NCBI RefSeq assembly: GCF_002355335.1
Contig: NZ_AP014946.1
Span: forward strand, 1,193,501 to 1,257,500
Direction of reading: 5' to 3'
DNA length: 64,000 bases
Source: Variibacter gotjawalensis
GTDB taxonomy: Bacteria > Pseudomonadota > Alphaproteobacteria > Rhizobiales > Xanthobacteraceae
The notes below the pieces were generated by a model, which made no database searches, was not told the origin of the DNA, and saw only the letters and a list, made by a program, of their open reading frames with translations. Numbering within the stretch: position 1 is the first letter of the stretch; the number at the start of each line of letters is the position of its first letter. The translations under genes were made by a program, and so were the position numbers. Positions 8,466-16,663 of the stretch are shown piece after piece.

Positions 8466-8867
8466 CTAATCGTTCCAGCGGCAGTGCAACTGCTGGCGCC
8501 CGTCCGGCAAATTGACCGGTCGGCATCGACCAGGCGGTGACCGGTAATAGACCGTGTTTCGACCGGTAGGTCCTGGCGCGTTATAAGACCGCGCGCCGTA
8601 TTGCGGCAGGCCGCCGCCCGCATACGACGGATAGCCGTCGTAGCGCCAAGCCGTCGACGTGCCGTAATATGTATTCCCATCGTAGCCCGAGACCGGGCCC
8701 GGGAAATAGCCGCCGTAGTAGCCGCGATAGTATCCACGGTGGTTCCGGTAGCGGCGGCCCTGCGCCGACACTTCGCTGCCGTTGCGCACGCCCGGTTTGA
8801 GCGGCTCGGCATGCACCACAGGTGCAGCAAGAACAGTCAGCAACGACAACATCAAAACGCGACGCAT
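8466..8867 (-). CDS. Secreted Gly/Tyr-rich small protein
   Basis: 133 residues starting at the ATG at 8867, which opens a signal peptide (MRRVLMLSLLTVLAAPVVHA). The mature protein has RGYYRGYYGGYFPGP, a Ser/Gly/Tyr segment, and a C-terminal basic module with two cysteines (GRCRPV and LHCRW). A longer frame reaches 8912 but lacks a better ribosome site; the one here is itself weak. Same class as the proteins at 4988, 5434 and 7823, though the sequences differ enough that recent duplication is unlikely. The function is unknown. Confidence 0.7.
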   Translation of the reverse strand: MRRVLMLSLLTVLAAPVVHAEPLKPGVRNGSEVSAQGRRYRNHRGYYRGYYGGYFPGPVSGYDGNTYYGTSTAWRYDGYPSYAGGGLPQYGARSYNAPGPTGRNTVYYRSPPGRCRPVNLPDGRQQLHCRWND

Positions 8868-8961
8868 TCTTAAAAAGCCTCGATCGATCTCGATTCCGCG
8901 CGACTCTGGCACACCGCCGGATGAGGCGCTATCAAGGAAACGTGACCCTGGAGAAATTGTA

Positions 8962-9843
8962 ATGTCGATCCGCCCGCGCCGCAGTGTCCTCTACATGCCG
9001 GGCAGCAATGCGCGCGCCATCGAGAAGGCAAAGACGCTCGACTGCGACGGCATCGTGATCGATCTCGAAGATGCGGTAGCACCCGATGCGAAAAAGACCG
9101 CGCGCGAGCAAGCGATTGCGGCCGTCACCGGCGGCGGCTTCGGCGGACGCGAACTGTTCATCCGCGTCAACGGTATCGAGACGCAATGGGGCTTCGACGA
9201 TCTGACCGCAGCGGTGAAAGCCGCGCCGGACGGGATCGTGCTGCCGAAAGTTGGTAGCGCCGAGTTGCTCGAGAAGATCGGCACGCGCTTGCTCGACATG
9301 GGCGCGGACAGAAAGATCCGCATCTGGGCGATGATCGAAACGCCGATCGCGATTTTGCGTATCGGCGAAATCGCGTCGGCCGCAAAAGATTCCGAGACGC
9401 GGCTCGCCGGCTTCATTCTCGGCACCAACGATCTCGTCAAAGAGTCATACGGGCGCATTGTGAAAGGCCGCGGACCATTGTTGCCGTGGATCGCGCAGAC
9501 CGTCGCGGCTGCGCGCGCCTTCAACATTCAGGTGCTCGACGGCGTCTATAACGATATCGCGGACACGGACGGCTTGCGTGCCGAATGCGAGCAGGGCCGG
9601 GACTTCGGCTTCGACGGCAAGACGTTGATTCATCCTTCGCAGATCGAGACCTGCAACGCGGTCTATTCGCCTGCCCCGAATGAAGTCGCCGAAGCGCGGA
9701 AGACCATTGCGGCCTTCGACCTGCCGGAGAACAAGGACAAGGGTGTCATCCGCATCGAAGGCAAGATGGTCGAACGTATGCATGCCGATATGGCGCGCCG
9801 CATGGTGTCGATCGCTGACGCGATCTCGTCGCGCAACCCGTAA
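8962..9843 (+). CDS. CoA-ester lyase, HpcH/HpaI (CitE/malyl-CoA lyase-like)
   Basis: A 293-residue member of the HpcH/HpaI aldolase superfamily in its CoA-ester lyase branch, which splits malyl-CoA, citramalyl-CoA or similar thioesters into acetyl-CoA and an oxo acid. Family motifs: RRSVLYMPGSN at the N-terminus, GIVIDLEDAVAPDAK with Mg-binding acidic residues, FIRVNGIETQW, the catalytic-face IWAMIETP, and GFDGKTLIHPSQI near residue 240. The ATG at 8962 follows TGGAGA. The exact substrate cannot be told from sequence alone. It is the first gene of a catabolic neighbourhood (transporter, dioxygenase, tartrate dehydratase), though on the opposite strand from most of it. Confidence 0.88.
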   Translation: MSIRPRRSVLYMPGSNARAIEKAKTLDCDGIVIDLEDAVAPDAKKTAREQAIAAVTGGGFGGRELFIRVNGIETQWGFDDLTAAVKAAPDGIVLPKVGSAELLEKIGTRLLDMGADRKIRIWAMIETPIAILRIGEIASAAKDSETRLAGFILGTNDLVKESYGRIVKGRGPLLPWIAQTVAAARAFNIQVLDGVYNDIADTDGLRAECEQGRDFGFDGKTLIHPSQIETCNAVYSPAPNEVAEARKTIAAFDLPENKDKGVIRIEGKMVERMHADMARRMVSIADAISSRNP

Positions 9844-9846
9844 AGA

Positions 9847-9873
9847 AAAACCCGGGCTCTCGCCCGGGTTTCG
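9847..9873. terminator. Bidirectional hairpin between convergent genes
   Basis: AAACCCGGGC-TCT-(C)GCCCGGGTTT, directly after the CoA lyase stop and 26 bases beyond the transporter stop on the other strand. T tracts are short (3 T on plus, 5 on minus). Confidence 0.7.
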
Positions 9874-9898
9874 GTAGTCATTTCAAGTCGCGGCTCTT

Positions 9899-11236
9899 TC
9901 AGGCCGCTTGTGTACGCACCTGGAATTGTGCGGCCTGCGTCTCGGCGTTGTCGACCGAGATGTCGTCGCGATACGTCTCCGGCCCCATCCACACGGCGTA
10001 AGCCGTGCAGAGACCGAGGAAGATCGCGTAGATCGCGACCGGCCACGACGAGCCGGATGCCCACGAGACCATCGCGGTTGCGAGCGCCGGCGCCGGGCCG
10101 CCGGCGAGCAGCGAGCCGAGCTCACGCGCGAACGCGAAGCCCGAGAAACGCCGGGCCGGTCCGAACAGCTCGGAAAAGTATGACGCCTGCACGCCGAACA
10201 TCATGCCGACTGCCATCTGCGCCAACCAGAACGCCGCGATCGATGCCGCGAAAGACTTCGATTCGAGGAGCCAGAAGAACGGGAAGGCGATGAGGCAGCC
10301 GAACAAAGCGCCCGCGATGTAGACCGGGCGTCGGCCGATACGGTCGGACAAAGACGCGAAGAGGATGCAGCACGAGATCTGAATCACGTAACTGGTCATC
10401 AGCACGAATAACGACTGATCCTTCGGGAAGCCGAGCGTATTGACCGCGTAGCTGAGCCCGAAGACCGGGAACAGATAGCCGAAGCCATTCTCGGCGAGGC
10501 GAGCACCGAGCACGACGAAAAAGTTGCGCGGCTGCTTCATTACCGACTCGATGATCGGATTTTTCGACTTCTGCTCCGGCTGCTTGGCGATGTTCTCGAA
10601 CACCGGCGTCTCGTCGATGCGGAAGCGGACGTAGAGACCGAACGCGATGATCACGATGCTGGCGAGGAACGGCAGACGCCAACCCCAGCTCATGAATTGC
10701 TCTTGCGGCAGCTGCGACACGAGCCAGAACGCGCCCGAGGCCATCATCATGCCGAGGCCGACGCCGGCCGGTGCGAACGAGCACCAGAAACCGCGCTTAT
10801 CTTTCGGCGCGTATTCGGCGAGCATGATCACGGCGCCTGTGTATTCGGCACCCGCACCGAAGCCTTGCACCAGCCGCATCGCGACGAGAAGGATCGGCGC
10901 CCAGATGCCGATCTGTTCGTAAGTCGGTAAGAGCCCGATGATCACGGTGCCGACGCCGACCAGCATCAGCGTGATGAGCAGCACCGGTTTGCGGCCGATG
11001 CGGTCACCGAGATAGCCGAAGAACAATCCGCCGAACGGGCGCGCGATGAAGCCGACGCCGAACGTCGCAAGCGCGATCAGCGTGCCTTTGCCGCCGAAGT
11101 CGGCGAAGAAGAGTTTGCCGAATACGAGTCCGGCTGCCGTTGCGTAGATGAAGAAGTCGTACCATTCGAGCGCCGAGCCGACGCACGATGCGACGATGAC
11201 TTTGCGCGGATGCTTTTCCGCCGTACCAGCTGCCAT
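9899..11236 (-). CDS. MFS transporter, metabolite:H+ symporter (MHS) family
   Basis: A 445-residue, 12-helix major facilitator of the MHS branch (ProP, KgtP, ShiA, citrate carriers), importing organic acids or zwitterions with protons. Features: SALEWYDFFIY in helix 1, typical of MHS proteins; the loop 2-3 motif GYLGDRIGRKP with its repeat SLSDRIGRRP between helices 8 and 9; and RLVQGFGAGAEY in helix 4. GGGAGG lies a few bases before the ATG. The gene is 110 bases downstream of the phytanoyl-CoA-dioxygenase-like gene on the same strand and is probably co-transcribed with it, so the cargo is likely that enzyme's substrate. Confidence 0.92.
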   Translation of the reverse strand: MAAGTAEKHPRKVIVASCVGSALEWYDFFIYATAAGLVFGKLFFADFGGKGTLIALATFGVGFIARPFGGLFFGYLGDRIGRKPVLLITLMLVGVGTVIIGLLPTYEQIGIWAPILLVAMRLVQGFGAGAEYTGAVIMLAEYAPKDKRGFWCSFAPAGVGLGMMMASGAFWLVSQLPQEQFMSWGWRLPFLASIVIIAFGLYVRFRIDETPVFENIAKQPEQKSKNPIIESVMKQPRNFFVVLGARLAENGFGYLFPVFGLSYAVNTLGFPKDQSLFVLMTSYVIQISCCILFASLSDRIGRRPVYIAGALFGCLIAFPFFWLLESKSFAASIAAFWLAQMAVGMMFGVQASYFSELFGPARRFSGFAFARELGSLLAGGPAPALATAMVSWASGSSWPVAIYAIFLGLCTAYAVWMGPETYRDDISVDNAETQAAQFQVRTQAA

Positions 11237-11346
11237 GAGGATCCTCCCCAGGATCGTTGTTGTTCTTTATGTGCAGCCAGCGCCGCCCCGGGCGCCGGCA
11301 GTATTTGCGCTTTCGTTGCCGGAACGAAGCGTGGCAGTCCGCGCGA

Positions 11347-12267
11347 TTACGCCGCGCGGTCGGATTTGGAGTCGGTCTTCGCGAAGGCACTGACGGCGCC
11401 CGCGCTCTTCTGCGTCTTGAAGATCGACGACGCATCCGGAGCCGGCGGCAGTGGCAACAGAACCGGCACATCCTTCAGGCGCGGACGCATCGTCTGCTCG
11501 CCGAAGATCATGCGGCTTTGTACCGTGTCGTAAACCTGCTGCTGGTTCATGTTGAGAAACGCACCCGCGCCGCCAGCGAGCGGCCACGCATCGGCCGCGC
11601 ACATTTCGTAGAAGCAGATCAGGCGCGCGCGGTTCGACATATTCGGCGCCGAGCCGTGCAGCGTGCGGCAGTGATGCACCGTCATCGAGCCGGCTTTGCC
11701 GGTCAGCGTGACGATCTTGTCCTTTTCGAACAATGGATCGCTCGGATCGATCGCGCCGGCGAACACGCCGTTGACGAAGTGGCTGAGCACCGGACCCTTG
11801 TGCGTGCCCGGGACGGCGAGCAGCGGACCATTCTCTTCCTCGACGTCTTCGAGCATGAGGCCGATCGCCAGCACGTCGTCGTTGGTGTGTGGGTAGAAAG
11901 CCCAGTCCTGATGCCACTCGACGGCGGCACCGCCGCCCGGTGCTTTCGTGTTGAGCTTCGACGTCTGCAGGCGGACCGACGGGCCGAGCAGCGACTCGAG
12001 CACGCCGCGGAATTTCGTCGATTTCAGCACATCCCAGAACGCCGGCATCTGCATATGCGGCTGCTTGATGCGCGTGAGCTTCGGACTGTCTTTGGTGTGG
12101 CCATCGTCCAGATCGAAAATGTCGTCGCTTTTGGACACGGCGCGCGACTTGTCGATCATTTCGTAGGTCAGGCGACGCAGCTCTTCCAGCTCTTTGCCGG
12201 TCACCACGTCCTCGACAAGGATATAGCCGTCGTCGTGATAGGATTTAATCTGAGCTTCAGTAAGCAT
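11347..12267 (-). CDS. Phytanoyl-CoA dioxygenase (PhyH) family enzyme
   Basis: A 306-residue Fe(II)/2-oxoglutarate-dependent dioxygenase of the PhyH family. The jelly-roll motif HxD is visible as WHQDWAF, with the distal histidine in CRTLHGSAPN and a 2-oxoglutarate-binding arginine in RARLICFY. The ATG at 12267 is chosen because AGGAGG precedes it at ideal distance; the upstream ATG at 12285 sits before that ribosome site. Bacterial PhyH enzymes hydroxylate many small molecules, so the name does not imply phytanate breakdown. The start faces a divergent LacI regulator across a 210-base gap, and the MHS transporter follows, suggesting an inducible uptake-and-oxidation unit. Confidence 0.9.
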   Translation of the reverse strand: MLTEAQIKSYHDDGYILVEDVVTGKELEELRRLTYEMIDKSRAVSKSDDIFDLDDGHTKDSPKLTRIKQPHMQMPAFWDVLKSTKFRGVLESLLGPSVRLQTSKLNTKAPGGGAAVEWHQDWAFYPHTNDDVLAIGLMLEDVEEENGPLLAVPGTHKGPVLSHFVNGVFAGAIDPSDPLFEKDKIVTLTGKAGSMTVHHCRTLHGSAPNMSNRARLICFYEMCAADAWPLAGGAGAFLNMNQQQVYDTVQSRMIFGEQTMRPRLKDVPVLLPLPPAPDASSIFKTQKSAGAVSAFAKTDSKSDRAA

Positions 12268-12322
12268 TTTTTCCTCCTGCATCACCGCTGTGTTTTTATA
12301 AGCGTCAGATGATGGCTGATTG

Positions 12323-12449
12323 CGTAAACATGATTACGATAACATTATTCCAAGTCAAGCCTCATGGTTGATTTGCACACCCAGAGGTTGTGTTTTTTGC
12401 GAAAATTGTCCAAAGCCAGCGGCCGATTGCACGGACATATTTGCGAAAA
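12323..12449. promoter_or_regulatory. Divergent control region with operator-like repeats
   Basis: This lies between the PhyH-family gene (minus) and the LacI gene (plus). CGTAA-N6-TTACG at 12323-12338 is a perfect inverted repeat with LacI-family-like dimensions. A second sequence, TTTGCGAAAA, occurs twice as a direct repeat at 12396-12405 and 12440-12449, 44 bases apart. The region is AT-richer than its neighbours. Which protein binds is inferred from position only. Confidence 0.45.
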
Positions 12450-12476
12450 CCTATAATCCTCCCCAAGCTGGATACA

Positions 12477-13499
12477 GTGATTAAACCTCAGCCCAAAGCC
12501 GAACGCCGCCTCCGCATGAACGACGTCGCCGAGCGCGCCGGCGTGTCCCAGATGACGGTGTCTCGTGCGCTTCGTACGCCCGATCTTGTCGCGCCGGCAA
12601 CGCGCGCGCGCGTCGAAGCCGCGATGGCCGAACTCGATTACGTGCCGGATCTGCTCGCCGGCAGTCTCGCGGCGCGGCGCAGCGGTTTGATCGCCGCCGT
12701 CATCTCGACATTCGAGAACGCGATTTTCGCGCAGACGATCGCGGGCCTCACCGCATGCGTCGAAGCCGCCGGCTTTTCGATCCTGCTCGGCTCGTCCGAT
12801 TATTCGGCGACCGACGAAGAGCGTTTACTACGCGCAATTCTCGGACGCCGCCCGGACGGCGTCGTACTGACCGGAACGTTGCACACACCGCGTGCGCGCC
12901 GCTTGCTGACGACGGCCGGCGTTCCCGTGGTCGAGACGTGGGAGCTTCCGGCCGATCCCGTCGATATGGCGGTCGGCTTCGACAATCCCGCGGCGGGCCG
13001 CGCGATGACGCTCGCGCTGCATTCTTACGGCTATCGCCGCATCGGCTTCATCAGTCCGAGCGACGAGAACGATCGTCGCGGCTTGCAGCGCCGCGAGGGC
13101 TATCGCGCCGCCGTCAAGGAGCTCAGGATCGAGCCGCGCGAAGTCTCTGCGCATGCGGTGATCACCGGCATGGAGAGCGGGCCGCAGCTGCTCGACGAGA
13201 TGCTGAAGCGTTTTCCTGACACCGACGCGATCTTCTGCTCGCTCGATGCAATCGCGGCGGGCGTGTTGCTGGCCGCGCAACGGCGCGGCATCAAGACGCC
13301 GAGCGAGCTGGCGATCTCGGGCTTCGGCGATTTCGCCATCGCGCAGCCGAGTGGGCTCGATCTCACAACCGTGCATATCGGCGGCCGCGATATCGGTACG
13401 CGCGCCGGCGAACTCCTTCTCGCCCGCATGCGCGACGAAGAGGTTCCGACGCCGATAGTGGATATCGGTTACGAAATTATCCGCCGCACGTCGGCGTGA
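12477..13499 (+). CDS. LacI family transcriptional regulator
   Basis: A sugar-responsive type repressor. The DNA-binding helix-turn-helix is MNDVAERAGVSQMTVSRALR at roughly residues 14-33, with the hinge helix after it (PDLLAGSLAARRSG). A periplasmic-binding-like effector domain follows (GLIAAVISTFENAIFAQ, GFDNPAAGRAM, FCSLDAIAAG, ISGFGDFAIAQP). The start is uncertain: the frame extends to an ATG at 12390, but GTG at 12477 gives the usual short leader, and ATG at 12516 would start inside the HTH. It is divergent from the PhyH/MHS pair, which it probably controls, and ends exactly one base before the convergent tarD stop. 340 residues if the GTG is right. Confidence 0.88.
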   Translation: MIKPQPKAERRLRMNDVAERAGVSQMTVSRALRTPDLVAPATRARVEAAMAELDYVPDLLAGSLAARRSGLIAAVISTFENAIFAQTIAGLTACVEAAGFSILLGSSDYSATDEERLLRAILGRRPDGVVLTGTLHTPRARRLLTTAGVPVVETWELPADPVDMAVGFDNPAAGRAMTLALHSYGYRRIGFISPSDENDRRGLQRREGYRAAVKELRIEPREVSAHAVITGMESGPQLLDEMLKRFPDTDAIFCSLDAIAAGVLLAAQRRGIKTPSELAISGFGDFAIAQPSGLDLTTVHIGGRDIGTRAGELLLARMRDEEVPTPIVDIGYEIIRRTSA

Positions 13500-14663
13500 T
13501 TACGCCGCGAGTTCGCGCATCGGCGTTATGAGATCGGTCTTGCCTTCGAAGCCAATGCCCGGAAGCTCCGGCATCACGATGTGGCCGTTCTCGACACGGA
13601 CCGAATCCGGAAAGCCGCCATACGGTTGGAAAATATCCGGATAGCTCTCATTGCCGCCGAGGCCGAGACCTGCCGCGATATTCAGCGACATCTGATGTCC
13701 GCCATGCGGGATGCAGCGCGCGCGCGACCAGCCGCACTGCTCGATGACATCGAGCGTGCGCAGATATTCAACGAGCCCGTATGACAGCGCGCAGTCGAAC
13801 TGCAGCCAGTCGCGATCCGGCCGCATGCCGCCGTAGCGCAAGAGGTTGCGCGCATCCTGATGCGAAAACAGGTTCTCACCGGTCGCCATCGGACCCGGAT
13901 AGAATTCCGCGAGCGAGGCCTGCAGTGCGTAATCCAGCGGATCTCCGGCTTCCTCGTACCAGAATAGCGGATACTGCCGCAGCATCTTCGCGTAGTCGAT
14001 TGCGGTCTCGAGATCGAAGCGGCCGTTCGCGTCGACGGCGAGCTGCGCGTCCTTGCCGATCTCTTTGAGCACTTCCTCGATACGGCGCGCATCGTCCTGC
14101 ACCGACGAGCCGCCGATCTTCATCTTCACGACGTTGTAGCCGCGATCGAGGTAGCCGCGCATCTCGGCGCGCAGCGCGTTGTCGTCCTTGCCCGGATAGT
14201 AATAGCCGCCGGCTGCGTAGACGAAGACGCGGGGATTGGCTTCGCGGCCGCCGCGCTCGGCGAGGAGGCGGAAGAGCGGCTTGCCGGCGATCTTCGCGGT
14301 GGCGTCCCAGATCGCCATGTCGAGCGTGCCGACCGCGACCGAACGCTCGCCGTGTCCGCCCGGCTTTTCGTTCGTCATCATCGCGGCCCAGATCTTGTGC
14401 GGGTCGAGATTATCGTTGGCCTCGTCGATGAAGCTCTTCGGATCGGCTTCGAGAATGCGATTGCGGAAGCGCTCGCGGATGAGACCGCCTTGGCCGTAGC
14501 GGCCGTTGGAATTGAAGCCGTAGCCGATGACGCGTTTGCCATTTCGCTCGACGTCGGTGACGACGGCAACGAGACTTGCGGTCATTTTCGAGAAGTCGAT
14601 GTAGGCGTTGCGGATCGGAGACGAGATCGGCTTGGTGACTTCGCAAACATCGACAATACGCAT
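13500..14663 (-). CDS. tarD: D-tartrate dehydratase (enolase superfamily)
   Basis: A 387-residue mandelate-racemase-subgroup enolase. It dehydrates D-tartrate to oxaloacetate in the characterised Bradyrhizobium japonicum TarD, which this sequence resembles closely from memory over nearly its whole length (for example SSPIRNAYIDF, YGFNSNGRYGQGGL, YAAGGYYYPGK). Active-site elements are intact: the KxK pair in VVKMKIGG (residues ~182-184), metal ligands D in VDANGRF, E in WYEEAGD and E in TGENLFS, and the catalytic His in CIPHGGHQMS. AGGA precedes the ATG. A LysR gene lies 36 bases upstream on the same strand and is probably co-transcribed. Confidence 0.92.
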   Translation of the reverse strand: MRIVDVCEVTKPISSPIRNAYIDFSKMTASLVAVVTDVERNGKRVIGYGFNSNGRYGQGGLIRERFRNRILEADPKSFIDEANDNLDPHKIWAAMMTNEKPGGHGERSVAVGTLDMAIWDATAKIAGKPLFRLLAERGGREANPRVFVYAAGGYYYPGKDDNALRAEMRGYLDRGYNVVKMKIGGSSVQDDARRIEEVLKEIGKDAQLAVDANGRFDLETAIDYAKMLRQYPLFWYEEAGDPLDYALQASLAEFYPGPMATGENLFSHQDARNLLRYGGMRPDRDWLQFDCALSYGLVEYLRTLDVIEQCGWSRARCIPHGGHQMSLNIAAGLGLGGNESYPDIFQPYGGFPDSVRVENGHIVMPELPGIGFEGKTDLITPMRELAA

Positions 14664-14699
14664 CGTCAGTCCTTATTATTCTTGCAGTGCTGAACGGAT

Positions 14700-15581
14700 T
14701 TACTCGGCGGCTTGGGCTTGCTCCGAGAGGTTGTCAAGCGATTGAACGATGTGACCGGCGAGCGCATCCGTGAGTGCGGATGAGCCGTGCGGATTGCGCA
14801 CGAGACCCACGCGGCACGGCGGCAGATCCGGCAAACCCTCCGCGCTGGTGAGCACGCGCATGCCGGGACGCAAACCCGACTCCGGCAGCACCGTGATGGC
14901 GAGACCTGCAAGCACGGCCGCGCTCAAGGCGCCGGCGTTCTGCGAGCTGTAGAGAAGGCGATAATTGCGATTGGCTTGGTCGAGCCGATCGATTGCAGCG
15001 ACGCGCCACGCGCAGCTTGCGCGGCCGAGCGCGAGCGGGATGTGCTCCTCGGCATGCGCCGAGTGGCGTGACGAGCCGACCCAGTAGAGACGCTCTTGGC
15101 GGAACGTCTCGGCACCGGGGCTCGATTTGGTCGCGGTCACGATCGCGAGATCGATCTCGTCGCGTTCAATGAGCTTCATGAGCTCGCTCGACGGCTCGCA
15201 GATGACGCTGAGTTCGACGCCCGGATAGGCGCGCGAGAACCGCGCCATGATCTCCGGCAGATAGCGATCCGCATAATCGTCCGGCACGCCGAGGCGAACA
15301 CGGCCCGAGAGGTCCTCGTCACCGAAAGCAGCCAGCGCTTCGACATTCAGCTTCACGATGCGGCGTGCGTAGTCGAGCAGGCGCTCGCCGTCCTCGGTGA
15401 GCTTCGAGGCGCGGCCGTCGCGTTCGAAGATCGGCTTGGCGATGCGCTCCTCGAGGCGCTTCATCTGCATCGAGACGGCGCTTTGCGTCTTGTGCACGAG
15501 ATCGGCGGCCCGGGTGAAGCTGCCGGTTTCCGCAATGGCGATGAAAGTGCGCAGGTGGTCGACGTCGAGCAGGGCGGTCAT
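14700..15581 (-). CDS. LysR family transcriptional regulator
   Basis: A 293-residue LysR-type regulator: winged HTH at residues ~5-65 (HLRTFIAIAETGSFTRAADL, then KTQSAVSMQMKRLEERI), followed by the two-lobe effector domain (GRVRLGVPDDYADRYLPEI). The start is the ATG at 15581, preceded by GGAGGG; a longer frame to 15608 lacks support. Unusually, it points the same way as tarD and sits just upstream of it, where many LysR regulators are divergent from their targets. Sharing a transcript with tarD suggests autoregulated control of tartrate use, by inference. Confidence 0.9.
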   Translation of the reverse strand: MTALLDVDHLRTFIAIAETGSFTRAADLVHKTQSAVSMQMKRLEERIAKPIFERDGRASKLTEDGERLLDYARRIVKLNVEALAAFGDEDLSGRVRLGVPDDYADRYLPEIMARFSRAYPGVELSVICEPSSELMKLIERDEIDLAIVTATKSSPGAETFRQERLYWVGSSRHSAHAEEHIPLALGRASCAWRVAAIDRLDQANRNYRLLYSSQNAGALSAAVLAGLAITVLPESGLRPGMRVLTSAEGLPDLPPCRVGLVRNPHGSSALTDALAGHIVQSLDNLSEQAQAAE

Positions 15582-15609
15582 CAAACCCTCCAAAGGCTCC
15601 GGGACCATG

Positions 15610-15674
15610 TGTATCCCGATACATCACGAATTCAGATTGATCGGATGAAAAACATTCGTTGTACTTATCAGTAC
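15610..15674. promoter_or_regulatory. Palindromes upstream of the LysR gene
   Basis: TGTATC-CC-GATACA at 15610-15623 and GTACT-TATC-AGTAC at 15661-15674 are both perfect inverted repeats. They are in the gap between the LysR gene (minus) and the DUF1127 gene (plus). The first is 29 bases from the LysR start, where autoregulatory sites commonly lie. Confidence 0.4.
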
Positions 15675-15799
15675 CGGTCCGGCATGTAAAGGCAGCCCGG
15701 TAGCGCTGACGCCTACCGGAGATTGAGACGGCCCCGCGTGGAGGGTGGTGGACGTCGAGGCCGGGCAGGTGCCCGTCTTGAGCTTGATGGAGAAGACCG

Positions 15800-16162
15800 A
15801 TGACGATCAATACTGTGCAATTGCCGACTTATCCCGCCGCCGCTGGCATCACCCGCCTCGCCGCTTCCATTTTCGCACACGTCGTCGACGTCTTCACGGC
15901 CTTCAAAAACCGCCGCGCCCTCAGTGAGTTGAGCAATCTCGACGAGCGCATGCTGCGCGATATCGGCCTCACCCGGGGGGATCTTCGCGACGCTATCTCG
16001 GAGCCGCTCTGGCGCGACCCGACCGCAATTCTGGTGAGCCGCGCCGGCGAACGCCGCGTGACCCGCAACCCGTTCTCGGCCGTGCCGGCAAGCTTCGTTG
16101 ACTCGCCGTCGCTGGTTCCGACCGCAGGTGCGGGCGCGCGTCTCTACGTCGCCAGCCGATAA
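15800..16162 (+). CDS. DUF1127 domain-containing small protein
   Basis: 120 residues with the DUF1127 signature LSNLDERMLRDIGLTRGDL at residues ~43-61. Small DUF1127 proteins are abundant in alphaproteobacteria; some contribute to phosphate or RNA-related regulation, but this longer form has no assigned role. The N-terminal ~40 residues are hydrophobic/amphipathic (ITRLAASIFAHVVDVF) and the C-terminus is Ala/Ser/Val-rich. GGAG lies seven bases before the ATG. It is monocistronic and ends in a strong terminator. Confidence 0.85.
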   Translation: MTINTVQLPTYPAAAGITRLAASIFAHVVDVFTAFKNRRALSELSNLDERMLRDIGLTRGDLRDAISEPLWRDPTAILVSRAGERRVTRNPFSAVPASFVDSPSLVPTAGAGARLYVASR

Positions 16163-16232
16163 GTTCTCCCGAGATCCGGCATCCCCCTGCCGCTCTCGGA
16201 CCGAAGCCCGGTTCTCCCAGCCGAGCTTCTAT

Positions 16233-16265
16233 CGCCCGCCGGTTCCCTCCCGGCGGGCGTTTTTT
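16233..16265. terminator. Strong intrinsic terminator, shared by convergent genes
   Basis: CGCCCGCCGG / CCGGCGGGCG, a 10-bp stem with a 7-base loop, followed by six T on plus. It ends the DUF1127 transcript. The T run overlaps the stop codon of the minus-strand HTH gene, so the hairpin is also immediately downstream of that gene. Confidence 0.92.
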
Positions 16266-16662
16266 ATGCGCGAAGCCAGTCGAATGGGATGTCGAGCGCG
16301 TCAGCCAATTTTCGGATCGTTTCCTCGGTGCCGTTGCGATGCCGCTGCTCCAGCGCGGAAAGATAACCCTGCGCGATGCCGACTTTTTCGCTCAGCTCTT
16401 CCTGTGTCAGCCCGCGCCATTTGCGGATCGCGCGCAGCACTGCACCGCGCTCGCGCGTGATGAGCAACGACAGATCGGCAGGCAGCTTCGCGGCGCGTCC
16501 GGCTTCAAGGTCGAGCTTTGCCGCATCGTAAGCCGCCACGTCCGCTGCATCTTCCGCTGCCTCGGCAGCAAGTGATGCGAGTGCGTCGAACTGCGCCTTC
16601 GGGAGGACGACCATCTCGTCTCCATTTGGCGCCCGGATGATCTGCACGTTTGCGAGGGTCAT
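16264..16662 (-). CDS. XRE-type helix-turn-helix antitoxin
   Basis: 132 residues: an N-terminal Phd/RelB-like part (MVVLPKAQFDALASLAAEA) and a C-terminal XRE helix-turn-helix (WRGLTQEELSEKVGIAQGYL, then SALEQRHRNG). It is the second gene of a type II toxin-antitoxin pair. The ATG lies one base after the toxin stop (TGA-A-ATG), so translation is coupled. Toxin-first order is like HigBA. It likely neutralises the RelE-like toxin and represses the promoter. The longer frame to 16737 overlaps the toxin gene and is not credible as a start. Confidence 0.88.
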   Translation of the reverse strand: MTLANVQIIRAPNGDEMVVLPKAQFDALASLAAEAAEDAADVAAYDAAKLDLEAGRAAKLPADLSLLITRERGAVLRAIRKWRGLTQEELSEKVGIAQGYLSALEQRHRNGTEETIRKLADALDIPFDWLRA

Positions 16663-16663
16663 T

